Positions 44,166-52,701 of a stretch of DNA of 64,000 bases are shown here, piece by piece. The stretch covers positions 1-64,000 of the forward strand of contig JAEESF010000005.1 in NCBI GenBank assembly GCA_016286205.1. Reading direction: 5' to 3'. The notes under the pieces are model-generated. The model saw only the letters and a list, made by a program, of their open reading frames with translations. It was not told where the DNA came from and did no database searches. The position numbers and the translations under genes were made by a program. Position 1 is the stretch's first letter. The number at the start of each line of letters is the position of its first letter. The DNA is from Colicola sp016286205. GTDB lineage: Bacteria > Bacteroidota > Bacteroidia > Bacteroidales > Paludibacteraceae.

Positions 44166-45599
44166 ATGGCTGGCTTTTTTGGTTCCATCAATTCACATCC
44201 CTGTATCACCGACGTCTTCTATGGTACTGACTATCTCTCACATCTCGGCACACGCAGAGCCGGTATAGCTACCTTTGATAAAGAGACAGGGCATTTTCAC
44301 CGAGTTATTCACTCTATCTCGCAGGCTTCTTTCCGATCGAAGATGGAGGAAGAGTTGCCTAAACTGACTGGCTCGGCCGGTATAGGTATTATCTCTGACA
44401 CGGACGCTCAACCGCTTCTCTTCAATTCCCATTTAGGACGTTTTGCCCTATCTACGGTCGGCAAGATTGCCAATCTGGAGGAACTGGCAGGCGAAGCGCT
44501 TGAGCATAATATGCATCTATCTGAGTTCTCGTCAGGAAAGGTCAATCCCACCGAACTCGTCGGACTGATGATAATTCAGAAAAATTCGTTGGAAGAGGGA
44601 ATCCGCTATGTTCAGGAGAAAATAAAGGGCTCACTTTCGCTGATTCTTCTGACGGAAGATGGGTTGGTCTGCGCTCGTGATCTGTGGGGACGCACACCTA
44701 TCATCATCGGCCATAAAGAGAATACCTATGCCGTAGCTAGCGAGACCTCCTCTTTCTATAATCTTGGATTCTCTGTGGTACGCGATTTAGGGCCCGGCGA
44801 GATAGTTCGTCTCTATCCGGACCGAGTGGAACAATTGGCAGAACCACTGCCGGACCACATGCAGATTTGCTCATTCCTTTGGGTATACTATGGATTTCCA
44901 ACTTCCGTGTTTGAAGGACGCAATGTAGAGGATGTGCGCAACTATATCGGTTTTGCTATGGGGAAAGAGGACAGTACGCCTGTTGATTGCTGTTGTGGTG
45001 TGCCCGATTCGGGTATTGGTATGGCTATCGGCTATGCAGAGGGACATAATGTGCCATATCGCCGCGCCATCTCCAAATATACGCCAACATGGCCACGTTC
45101 GTTCATGCCTGCCAATCAAAATATGCGCAATTTGGTGGCCAAGATGAAACTGATTCAGAATAATGCCATCCTGCGCGAACGCCGCGTTCTGTTGTGTGAT
45201 GATTCCATTGTACGTGGAACTCAGTTGCATGACAATACTCGTTGCTTACTGGAAGGTGGTGCTAAAGAAATTCATATGCGCGTGGCTTGTCCGCCATTGT
45301 TGTATGGTTGTCCGTTTATCAACTTCTCTGAATCCAAATCGATAATGGAACTGATATCCCGTCGCGTCATAGCGGAGTTGGAGGGAGAAAAAGCAGCCAT
45401 GGATGACGAACGCGTACGTGCCTATTCGGTTACTGATTCGCCTGAGTACAATAAGATGGTTGAGACTATCGCAGCCAAGTTTGGACTGAACTCGCTGCGC
45501 TTTACGAAACTAGAAACATTAATTCGTGCTATCGGTCTGCCGCGTAAAAATATATGCACTCATTGTTTTGATTGCAGTTCGGCCTATACACTAAAATAA
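44166..45599 (+). CDS. purF: PurF-family amidophosphoribosyltransferase with degenerate glutaminase site
   Basis: A 477-residue protein. The phosphoribosyltransferase half is intact: PRPP loop LLCDDSIVRGTQ (342-353) and IHMRVACPPLLYGCPF. Cys235, Cys382, Cys464 and Cys467 match the four [4Fe-4S] ligands of Bacillus PurF. The N-terminal Ntn glutaminase half looks dead: it begins MAGFFGS, with Ala where the catalytic Cys should follow Met; the HRG motif reads HLG, and the oxyanion Asn-Gly reads VG. It may use free ammonia or a partner glutaminase to make phosphoribosylamine, or have another role. I recall a similar Cys-less family in other Bacteroidales. No upstream start restores a Cys. It follows purC by three bases. 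Confidence 0.88.
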   Translation: MAGFFGSINSHPCITDVFYGTDYLSHLGTRRAGIATFDKETGHFHRVIHSISQASFRSKMEEELPKLTGSAGIGIISDTDAQPLLFNSHLGRFALSTVGKIANLEELAGEALEHNMHLSEFSSGKVNPTELVGLMIIQKNSLEEGIRYVQEKIKGSLSLILLTEDGLVCARDLWGRTPIIIGHKENTYAVASETSSFYNLGFSVVRDLGPGEIVRLYPDRVEQLAEPLPDHMQICSFLWVYYGFPTSVFEGRNVEDVRNYIGFAMGKEDSTPVDCCCGVPDSGIGMAIGYAEGHNVPYRRAISKYTPTWPRSFMPANQNMRNLVAKMKLIQNNAILRERRVLLCDDSIVRGTQLHDNTRCLLEGGAKEIHMRVACPPLLYGCPFINFSESKSIMELISRRVIAELEGEKAAMDDERVRAYSVTDSPEYNKMVETIAAKFGLNSLRFTKLETLIRAIGLPRKNICTHCFDCSSAYTLK

Positions 45600-45605
45600 G
45601 TAAAT

Positions 45606-46241
45606 ATGAAACAACTCACCATATTACGGCAATCTATATTTGCCGGTATAATGATAAGTATTGGAGGCTGGGCGTTTCTGGTCAAACCGGCAATCGGTAT
45701 GTTCCTGTTCTCTGTCGGCTTGATTGGAGTAATCAAATACGCTGCTAAGTTGTACACAGGCACGGCCGGTTTTGTGAAGGAGTGGGGCGACCTACCTACG
45801 TTGTTGCTGATTTTGGTAGGTAACATTATTGGATGTGCGCTGATCGCCGCAATCTCTCTCTGCTCTCCACTTCCCTTGTCCGAAGCTGCAGCAACGGTTG
45901 TAGCAGGCCGACTGGCCAATGGATGGTTCAAATGTGGAGTACTCGCTATAGGGTGCGGAATCTTAATGTCCTTCTCTGTCGAATTTGCGAGAAGGGGAGA
46001 AGGAACCGCTAGCGGCAACATATCAGATTGGTTACCGTTGTTGTTCGCAATACCGGTGTTCATCTTCTGCGGATTCCCACACTGTATTGCTGACGCATTT
46101 TACAATCTGGTATATCTGTTCAATACGCCCGCATCTTCTGTCTCGTGGGGCGCATTGTTGGCGTACTATGCCAGTATAGTAGTCGGTAATTTTATCGGGT
46201 GCAATGTATATAGGCTAATCCCTAGAACTTCACAGCACTAA
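45606..46241 (+). CDS. Formate/nitrite transporter family channel, short form
   Basis: A 211-residue inner-membrane protein with five or six hydrophobic helices. FNT hallmarks occur in order: KLYTGTAG (48-55, like the ELFTGN loop), LVGNIIGCAL (70-79), CGILMSFSV near 117, CGFPHCIADAFYN (155-167, matching GFEHSVANM with the central His at 159) and VVGNFIGCNVYRL near the end. FNT proteins usually have 270-280 residues, so loops are short. It starts six bases after purF. The cluster contains formate-using PurT, so formate uptake or balance is the likely role (inference). Its 3' end overlaps the convergent aminotransferase by 20 nt. Confidence 0.82.
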   Translation: MKQLTILRQSIFAGIMISIGGWAFLVKPAIGMFLFSVGLIGVIKYAAKLYTGTAGFVKEWGDLPTLLLILVGNIIGCALIAAISLCSPLPLSEAAATVVAGRLANGWFKCGVLAIGCGILMSFSVEFARRGEGTASGNISDWLPLLFAIPVFIFCGFPHCIADAFYNLVYLFNTPASSVSWGALLAYYASIVVGNFIGCNVYRLIPRTSQH

Positions 46242-47391
46242 TCCGTTTCATTGCTTCTTCCACCTCCGGTGTGCTGATAGCATATGATAGTCGGATACAT
46301 TCAGGACAACCGAAAGCAGATCCTGATACAACAGCCACATGGGCTTTTTCTAAGAGTTTCTCTGCCACTTCGTCTCCAGTGCCGATTGCACTAACGTCAG
46401 GGAATAGATAGAAAGCACCTTGTGGCTTGTTGAATTTCCAACCGAGTATCTTAGCCGCAAGGCGGCAGATCAATTCTCTGCGTTCAGCAAAAGTATGCAG
46501 CATATCTGCTACGCACTCTTGTGAGTTGATAAGCGCGCTTTCTGCCGCTTTCTGTGCTACCATCGTGGCGCACGTCAGTTGTTGTCCTTGTAGGCGAATA
46601 CAACCGCTGACAAAGGCTTTGTTCTTCGTCAGTAGCCATCCCAGACGATAACCGGTCATGGCATACGCTTTGCTGACTCCGTTGATGATAACCAGTCGTT
46701 CGGCCAATTCCGGGAAGGCCCCAAAACTAACAGCCTCTACTCCATAGACTAAGCACGCATAGATTTCATCTGCAAGGATATATACATCTGGATACTCACG
46801 CAATATTGCTACGATCTCTTCCAGTAGCGCCTGGCTATATACGCTTCCGGTGGGGTTGTTGGGCGAACAGAGAATAATCATTCTTGTACGGCTGGTCAAT
46901 GCTGCGCGTAACTGTTCTGGGGTCATGCAATAGTTCTCCTCAAACGACGTCTGGATGGGAACAACAACTCCTTCTGCCAATTTAACCATTTCGCTATAGC
47001 TTACCCAACTCGGCATCGGAATAATCACCTCATCGCCAGGATTGATAATCGTTTGGATAGAGTTGTAAATGGCCATCTTGGCACCAATGGAGACAATTAC
47101 ATCCGTTGCTTCCCAATGTATTTTATTTCCTGTAGCCTTGTTCTGCTGAGCTGCGATGGCAGCTCTTAATGGCATGATTCCCGGTACGGGACCGTAGTGA
47201 GACCAACCGCTCTCAATAGCGTTTTGGGCTGCGCGGCGAATATGTTCCGGAGTGTCCATGTCCGGTTCTCCCAGTGACATGCTGATGATGTCAACACCGG
47301 ATTCCTTCATCGCTTTCGCACGCGCAGCCATCGCAAGGCTTTGCGAAGCTGCAATGTTTTGTACTCGTTTGGATAATTGCATTTCTTTCAT
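46222..47391 (-). CDS. Class I/II aminotransferase, aspartate aminotransferase-like
   Basis: A 389-residue PLP enzyme of fold type I. SLGEPDMDTPEHIRRAA near the N-terminus, SPNNPTGSVYS, ADEIYACLVYG and the PLP-lysine region INGVSKAYAMTGYRLGW fit aspartate aminotransferase subgroup Ib. The start at 47391 (MKEMQLSKRV) is preferred; upstream codons overlap poor sequence near the tamB end. It lies 25 nt after tamB on the same strand. If it makes aspartate from oxaloacetate it would feed PyrB, PurA and PurC next door. Substrate is not certain. Confidence 0.88.
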   Translation of the reverse strand: MKEMQLSKRVQNIAASQSLAMAARAKAMKESGVDIISMSLGEPDMDTPEHIRRAAQNAIESGWSHYGPVPGIMPLRAAIAAQQNKATGNKIHWEATDVIVSIGAKMAIYNSIQTIINPGDEVIIPMPSWVSYSEMVKLAEGVVVPIQTSFEENYCMTPEQLRAALTSRTRMIILCSPNNPTGSVYSQALLEEIVAILREYPDVYILADEIYACLVYGVEAVSFGAFPELAERLVIINGVSKAYAMTGYRLGWLLTKNKAFVSGCIRLQGQQLTCATMVAQKAAESALINSQECVADMLHTFAERRELICRLAAKILGWKFNKPQGAFYLFPDVSAIGTGDEVAEKLLEKAHVAVVSGSAFGCPECIRLSYAISTPEVEEAMKRISAVKF

Positions 47392-47416
47392 TGTAGATGT
47401 GTAGCGTATATAGGAT

Positions 47417-50400
47417 TTATTTCTTTTTCTCTGCTCTTTTTGCCTTGCGTGCTGCACGTTTGGCTTTGGTCTGTTCTGCGGTCGGCCAGTTGAAATCTTT
47501 CTTCCAAAGGAAACTAACCCCCTGCATTGTTGTGGCTTGGCGCAGCGAGTATTTGTCTACTGTATGTGTATAACCTTTTAGACGGAACTGGCCGTCCTGA
47601 GTCAGCAATAATTCCACATCTAGATCGCCAAAGAACGGCTGATTGGAAATATCGTTGTAGCGATAACCGACATTTCCGTTGATAACTAAACGATCAACAG
47701 GTTGCAATTGGAATTGCGCCTCGTACTCTTGACTGGCATTGGCGCCTTCGCCGTCTGTGCGGATAGCCACACCCAGAGTTAACATATCGGTCAGTTTGCT
47801 CAGCCAGTTATTGATTTGTCCGGTTACCGTGCTACTCAGCAGCGAATAGGTCGAGTTGAGTGTTGCATATTGGGCTTGATTCATATAATCCGGAGTGAAG
47901 AAGCGACCAAAGACGAGCAAGTAAATGACTTGCCTCATCAGCATTTCGTCCGTGTTGATAACTTGCCTTACCTGTTGTTGTATGGTCTGGTCACTCAGCG
48001 GGAACTCCAACGAGAAGTTCAAGATTGGATTGTTCAGCGGACCAGTCATATGCAAGCCTGTCAGCACAGGAATATTACTACGCGTCGTTCCTATCTGGTC
48101 GATTTCGTCGCCAAAGAGGTCTTTTAGATTGGCCGTTACTTTGTATTGTGCCGTTACGTCCAATTGTGGATTAGTGGCATCACCAGAGAAGACAATGGTA
48201 GATCCATTGGCAACCGTAAACTCACGGCGAATCACGTTAGCCACCGTATAACTCAAAGTGCCTTGCTCTAGATCGTACGTTCCTAACAATCGTACGTCAC
48301 CCGTTTCGGTGTCGTAGGTTAAACGTAGCGCACCACTGCCTCGACCCTGAATAATATCGCCTGTCCGTTCGCCCAAAACGAACTGGAACAATAGTCTTGG
48401 ATTGATTTCTATATTCAGCGTTAGGAAACATCGTCCGGCACGTTTGTACTTGTCTTCCTCGCGATCTTTTGCGTTGATTTCTAGATCTATGTTATCTAGG
48501 TCTGTTTCTACTACCTCTTCTTCTCCATTCGAGGTCTTAGTGTCTGTCTTGTGACTGACAAAATGAATGAAGTTTGACTCGTACGCACTCATGGTGTTGT
48601 CTATACTCAGTCTAAAGCGCGATTTGCCGGTCGTTACGGCATCTGCGTTAACGTGTATATCTTCGTCTGTTCCGGTTACATCTGCATGTCCGTTGGCATA
48701 TACATGCCCTTGGAGCATTTCTCCCTGTTTGTCCGGTAAGTCAAAGACGAGTGCATTGTGTACATCTACATGCAGGTCGAGTTGGAATTGACTGAATTGC
48801 TGGTGATAGATTCCTCCGTTTACTTCCACAGGATGACCTTCCGCATCTGTTAGGTGAACATTCGGGAAGAGGATAGATGTGGTGTCCATGACGATGGTAT
48901 CGTGCGCAATCGTATAGCGGCAACCGGTCCACGGCAATGTAAGCGAAGCATTTTGAGCCTCGGCGCGAAGCAGCACGTAAACACTCTCTTTTTCACCTCC
49001 TACGCACACATGTCCGCTGCCATAACCGTCGAGGTCGTCAATCACTACGTTGGTCCAATGGTTGACAAATGCCAGGGGTACTGAGTCAGCCATCATATCT
49101 AGTTTCCAACGACCGGAGCCATCGAAATGTGCTTCTCCGTTCAGATCCACCACTTTGCGTGTAGGACGCATCACATCGGCATGGAAGAAGAGACTGTCGT
49201 GAATATGCAAATCTACATCTGCTTCGCCGAAATAACAGTTGTTCAGACCCATTGAATCGACGTGTATCTGCGCGTCTATTTGCGGCTTGCGCATCAGACT
49301 GCTTATCTGCGCGTTTCCGGTCAACAGGCCATTGAACATAATGGTCTGAACAGGTAATAAGAACGGCACTACGTACGAAGCATCGATTTTAGCCAAGGCC
49401 ACAGTCAATGAGTCACTATTACGCGGTGAGCCGATTCCGTTGGCCGATAGATGCTGACCACCACCATCGAATGAGAAGTGGTCGACAGTAATCGTGGTAT
49501 CTGCTGCACAGTACGTCACGCGACTCTCGCCAATCGTATATGTGGAATCGCGTAGCAACAACGACCCTTTGTGAATGTGCATGTCGATTAACGGCAAGTT
49601 GTTGTACCGATCGAAATGCGTGGTCAGACGTATGTCGCCTCCGTATGTTCCCGCACGTTGTGCCGCTACTAAGGCCTGCATACGTTCGCGGTTATCCAAA
49701 TCGCTTAAAGCCAGTTGGAGCTGGCGAGGAGACAAATCGCGCCAACCGTCCGGTAGGCGTTCGTCCAGATCTGACTCTTGGCGAAGTGTGACATGGGTTA
49801 GTAACGTGTCGCGGAAGGCCAAACACGAAAGTACCGTGTGCATCTGATGTGCTTCCGTACTCAAACTTAGAGAGAGCCCCGAACCACTGTAACTGCCTGT
49901 GTGGCGCAGTGTATCTACTGTGGAAGCCACGACGGTTAGGTCGTGGAGCGGAGTGTTCATCGCACGAACTCCCGGGGCATAGAATCGCATGTCGATTTTA
50001 GGTTCTTTGTCTGCGGGTAAGTTCATTTGAGCGCGCAGAGTAGGGTGGTCGCTGAGCGTCAGAGGCGCTTCATACAATCGTTGCAAATCGCGCAAACGAT
50101 GACCATCGGCGTGCAGATTGAGTTCCACATCTCCCGGACGTTTAGACGAAGCGGGGACGGCCGATGGCAGGTAATGATGAGCCATATTCTGCAGTGCCGG
50201 CACTAAGTCCGCGTAGCGGAAAGTACCATTAGCCTCGGCCGTTAGATAGTCGCTGCGAAGCGTGAAATACTTGTTCTTGTTGGTTCCCGCATCGACCAGC
50301 AAAGTCATTTGGCGCATCAGTATGGAATCGCGAACAGTACCGACAAACAGCGAGTCGAGTACGAGATAACCACTCATCTTGTCGATGTTGGTTCCGTCCA

Positions 50401-52042
50401 GATCCACCGCCATCTTGAAACGCGAACGAATGCCAGAACCTAGTACGTTGATGCCAAGAGGTTCGGTATCCACATGACGACAAATGAGGTCGCAGTTGAT
50501 AGCAGGAACTTTCTCCTGGAGGTTCACAACACCATTAAAGGCCAGTTTGAGATGTTGATCATCGATGGCAAATTGTCCCTTGTAGAGTTTTGGCGCATAC
50601 TGACCATCCAATGTCAATTCGTCGTAGGTATAGCCTTTGTAAATAAAGTCGCGAACACTACCTTTGATGGTTCCGGTTAAGTTGTCCTCTTGCTCGTCTG
50701 TGCCTTTTGTCCATTCGCCTTTGACTTTTGCATCTACGGTAGCCGAAGTCCAATCGGGGATTTTCAGCAGGCGGCCAAAGCGGAACTTACGCGCTATCAC
50801 GCGCGCGTTATAGCGCATATTCGTATAATTGGTATCACACGCGAACTCACCATCCGTAGTAATCGTACCTAGCGCAGAGCGGAAAGCGCCGTGCAGCGAG
50901 AATTCGTACGGACGACCTTCGGCCAAACCGCGATAGTGCATCTCACCTAAACGGTGTAGATAAACAGGCAAGTGAACAGGGCGATTGTTGAGCTGCGAGA
51001 GAAAATCTTGCAGCATTGGCGCGTTGGTGTGAATGTCTTGGAAATTGGCCTGCAAGTACAGGTCTTCCATCTTCGGCAAGCCGCGCGCATACAAATCGCC
51101 AACAAATATCTGCTGATGATTGTAACTAACCGCCAGATCTTTTGCGCGAAGCGAATCCAACCGTCCGCTCAGCATACCAGTCATGCAAATCTCGCGTTTT
51201 AGGTTGGCCAGTTTCGGTGCCAAGAGTGCCAAGTCTGACGGAATTAGACAGGCTTCGTGAAGCGTTACCTTGAAATCGATCTCATGCGCCGATTTGCTTA
51301 GATACAAAGTATCGCCGGTCGGGTAGTGAATCTCTATTCCGCTTAGGTCGCAACGCGAATTAGGCAATTCAGCGGTCAGCGTAGGAACAGCCAACATCGT
51401 ATCATTGAAGATGAGATGCGCTTTCATACTTTCCACTGCCAGTTGTTCGCCTCGCGCTCTTTCTTCGTTAGACAGGCGGCCTTTCAGTTCGCGAATCTCA
51501 GCGTCCAGTACTTCTTCGCTCAGTTCGTGCAGATCCATCTTGGCATGATCGATCTCGGTCTGCCAATCTTCGTAATGCACGCGCATAGAATCCAAGCGGA
51601 TATCTTCTACGGCCAGCAAACTCTGTAGCGACTCTTTCTTCTCTTTCTTGGCAAAAGCATCTACTAGGAACTGGTAGTTCCATTCGCCTTGATCAGTTTG
51701 ATAAATCTTCGCTACACCATTCTTGAGATGCAAATGAGAGAATCGAATCTCGTTTTCCTGAAGAGCCAAAGGTTTGAAATGTGCATAGGCTTCGCTGATA
51801 TATGCCAGAGTATCGCCTTGCTTGTCTTCGATGTAAACATCTTTCAAGAGCACGCGTGCAGGGAAATGATAGGACACATTGCCGATGTGCGCATTCGTGC
51901 CAAGCGTACGTGCTAGTTCACGCGTAACCAGTTGTACGGCGGCCGTTTCTACACGGTCGCTCATCAGCGTGGCTACTAAGGTTCCCCCGACCAGCAACAA
52001 GCTGACCAGCAACACACCTATTATGTACAAAGCACGTTTCAC
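47417..52042 (-). CDS. tamB: TamB/AsmA-like translocation and lipid-transport protein
   Basis: About 1541 residues. One N-terminal transmembrane helix (residues about 4-26) anchors a very long beta-rich periplasmic bridge of repeated short strands, ending in the conserved TamB (DUF490) domain (about the last 350 residues; NPQLDVTAQYKV, LTGLHMTGPLNNPILNFSL) and a Lys/Arg-rich tail. The family links inner and outer membranes for phospholipid transport or outer-membrane protein assembly. The GTG at 52042 is chosen because the promoter -7 box lies at 52072-52079, excluding in-frame ATGs at 52186 and 52096. Confidence 0.9.
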   Translation of the reverse strand: MKRALYIIGVLLVSLLLVGGTLVATLMSDRVETAAVQLVTRELARTLGTNAHIGNVSYHFPARVLLKDVYIEDKQGDTLAYISEAYAHFKPLALQENEIRFSHLHLKNGVAKIYQTDQGEWNYQFLVDAFAKKEKKESLQSLLAVEDIRLDSMRVHYEDWQTEIDHAKMDLHELSEEVLDAEIRELKGRLSNEERARGEQLAVESMKAHLIFNDTMLAVPTLTAELPNSRCDLSGIEIHYPTGDTLYLSKSAHEIDFKVTLHEACLIPSDLALLAPKLANLKREICMTGMLSGRLDSLRAKDLAVSYNHQQIFVGDLYARGLPKMEDLYLQANFQDIHTNAPMLQDFLSQLNNRPVHLPVYLHRLGEMHYRGLAEGRPYEFSLHGAFRSALGTITTDGEFACDTNYTNMRYNARVIARKFRFGRLLKIPDWTSATVDAKVKGEWTKGTDEQEDNLTGTIKGSVRDFIYKGYTYDELTLDGQYAPKLYKGQFAIDDQHLKLAFNGVVNLQEKVPAINCDLICRHVDTEPLGINVLGSGIRSRFKMAVDLDGTNIDKMSGYLVLDSLFVGTVRDSILMRQMTLLVDAGTNKNKYFTLRSDYLTAEANGTFRYADLVPALQNMAHHYLPSAVPASSKRPGDVELNLHADGHRLRDLQRLYEAPLTLSDHPTLRAQMNLPADKEPKIDMRFYAPGVRAMNTPLHDLTVVASTVDTLRHTGSYSGSGLSLSLSTEAHQMHTVLSCLAFRDTLLTHVTLRQESDLDERLPDGWRDLSPRQLQLALSDLDNRERMQALVAAQRAGTYGGDIRLTTHFDRYNNLPLIDMHIHKGSLLLRDSTYTIGESRVTYCAADTTITVDHFSFDGGGQHLSANGIGSPRNSDSLTVALAKIDASYVVPFLLPVQTIMFNGLLTGNAQISSLMRKPQIDAQIHVDSMGLNNCYFGEADVDLHIHDSLFFHADVMRPTRKVVDLNGEAHFDGSGRWKLDMMADSVPLAFVNHWTNVVIDDLDGYGSGHVCVGGEKESVYVLLRAEAQNASLTLPWTGCRYTIAHDTIVMDTTSILFPNVHLTDAEGHPVEVNGGIYHQQFSQFQLDLHVDVHNALVFDLPDKQGEMLQGHVYANGHADVTGTDEDIHVNADAVTTGKSRFRLSIDNTMSAYESNFIHFVSHKTDTKTSNGEEEVVETDLDNIDLEINAKDREEDKYKRAGRCFLTLNIEINPRLLFQFVLGERTGDIIQGRGSGALRLTYDTETGDVRLLGTYDLEQGTLSYTVANVIRREFTVANGSTIVFSGDATNPQLDVTAQYKVTANLKDLFGDEIDQIGTTRSNIPVLTGLHMTGPLNNPILNFSLEFPLSDQTIQQQVRQVINTDEMLMRQVIYLLVFGRFFTPDYMNQAQYATLNSTYSLLSSTVTGQINNWLSKLTDMLTLGVAIRTDGEGANASQEYEAQFQLQPVDRLVINGNVGYRYNDISNQPFFGDLDVELLLTQDGQFRLKGYTHTVDKYSLRQATTMQGVSFLWKKDFNWPTAEQTKAKRAARKAKRAEKKK

Positions 52043-52071
52043 TTTTTGGTTTCTCTGTGACTTTTGCGGCG

Positions 52072-52103
52072 CAAAAGTACACAAAATAATTGACATATGC
52101 AAA
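52072..52103 (-). promoter_or_regulatory. tamB promoter
   Basis: On the minus strand TTTG (52103-52100), 20 nt, TACTTTTG (52079-52072), then CGCC. It sets the 5' end about 25 nt before the GTG start. Divergent from the rplS promoter, whose -33 box begins 24 bp away. Confidence 0.87.
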
Positions 52104-52127
52104 TTTTTCAAAAAAAATGAAGAAATA

Positions 52128-52159
52128 TTTGGTCGTTTCAAAAAAAAGCAGTAATTTTG
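52128..52159 (+). promoter_or_regulatory. rplS promoter
   Basis: TTTG (52128-52131), 20 nt, TAATTTTG (52152-52159), then CACG. The transcript would carry a structured leader of about 130 nt before the ATG at 52294. Confidence 0.88.
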
Positions 52160-52162
52160 CAC

Positions 52163-52261
52163 GCTTTTTTCGCAAAAAGCAGACATGGGGTGCCTCTGGC
52201 GATTGAATTAGAAGGGTTCAAAATAAGCGAATCATTTCGAATAGTAGTAAATGCCCCTCAT
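52163..52261 (+). promoter_or_regulatory. Structured rplS leader, candidate L19 autoregulatory RNA
   Basis: GCTTTTT (52163-52169) pairs with AAAAAGC (52174-52180) right at the start of the transcript. ATGGGGTG near 52184-52192 can pair over a distance with TGCCCCTCAT near 52252-52261, enclosing a small CGAA/TTCG hairpin. A 130-nt leader is long for this window. Ribosomal-protein genes often have such leaders; a role in L19 control is inference. Confidence 0.4.
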
Positions 52262-52293
52262 CGTTAGTACTAATCCATAATAAGAGAATAGAA

Positions 52294-52647
52294 ATGGATT
52301 TGATTAAAGTGGCCGAGCAAGCATTTGCCGGCGAAAAGAAAGAGCTGCCTGCATTCAAGGCAGGTGACCAAATCACAGTAGGTTATCGTATTAAAGAGGG
52401 TAACAAAGAGCGTGTACAGGAATTCCGTGGTGACGTTATCGCTATTCACGGTAGCGGTGACAAGAAGCGTTTCACTGTTCGCAAGATGTCCGGTAATGTT
52501 GGCGTAGAGCGTATCTTCCCGATGGACAGCCCCTTTATCGAGAGCATCACTGTTAACAAGTACGGTAAGGTTCGTCGCGCTAAATTGTATTATCTGCGTG
52601 AGCGTACCGGAAAGAAAGCTCGTATCCAAGAGCGCCGCACGAAGTAA
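52294..52647 (+). CDS. rplS: 50S ribosomal protein L19
   Basis: A 117-residue bL19 at the 30S/50S interface. Signatures: FKAGDQITVGYRIKEGNKERVQEFRG (about residues 25-50), FTVRKMSGNVGVERIFPMDSP and KVRRAKLYYLRERTGKKARI. Length is typical. It is a monocistronic unit bounded by the promoter at 52128 and the terminator at 52654; the trmD/rimM neighbours of other phyla are absent. Confidence 0.97.
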   Translation: MDLIKVAEQAFAGEKKELPAFKAGDQITVGYRIKEGNKERVQEFRGDVIAIHGSGDKKRFTVRKMSGNVGVERIFPMDSPFIESITVNKYGKVRRAKLYYLRERTGKKARIQERRTK

Positions 52648-52653
52648 GCAACA

Positions 52654-52679
52654 AGGGGTCTCAATTGAGGCTCCTTTTT
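52654..52679 (+). terminator. Intrinsic terminator after rplS
   Basis: AGGGGTCTC (52654-52662), loop AATT, GAGGCTCCT (52667-52675): nine pairs including two G-U, followed by five T. uvrB starts 23 nt beyond; no consensus promoter is visible between, so some readthrough may supply uvrB. Confidence 0.88.
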
Positions 52680-52701
52680 GTTTGCTCGGTAGAGAGATAA
52701 A

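Noticed and set aside
44166..44210. A propeptide exposing Cys13 as the PurF nucleophile
   Set aside because: Alignment of AGFFGS with the family start CGVFGI places Ala2 at the nucleophile; Cys13 is in a different strand context and the other glutaminase motifs are also lost.
52043..52186. N-terminal extension of TamB from ATG 52186 or 52096
   Set aside because: The segment contains the tamB promoter and part of the divergent rplS promoter, has no homology, and reads as AT-rich non-coding sequence.
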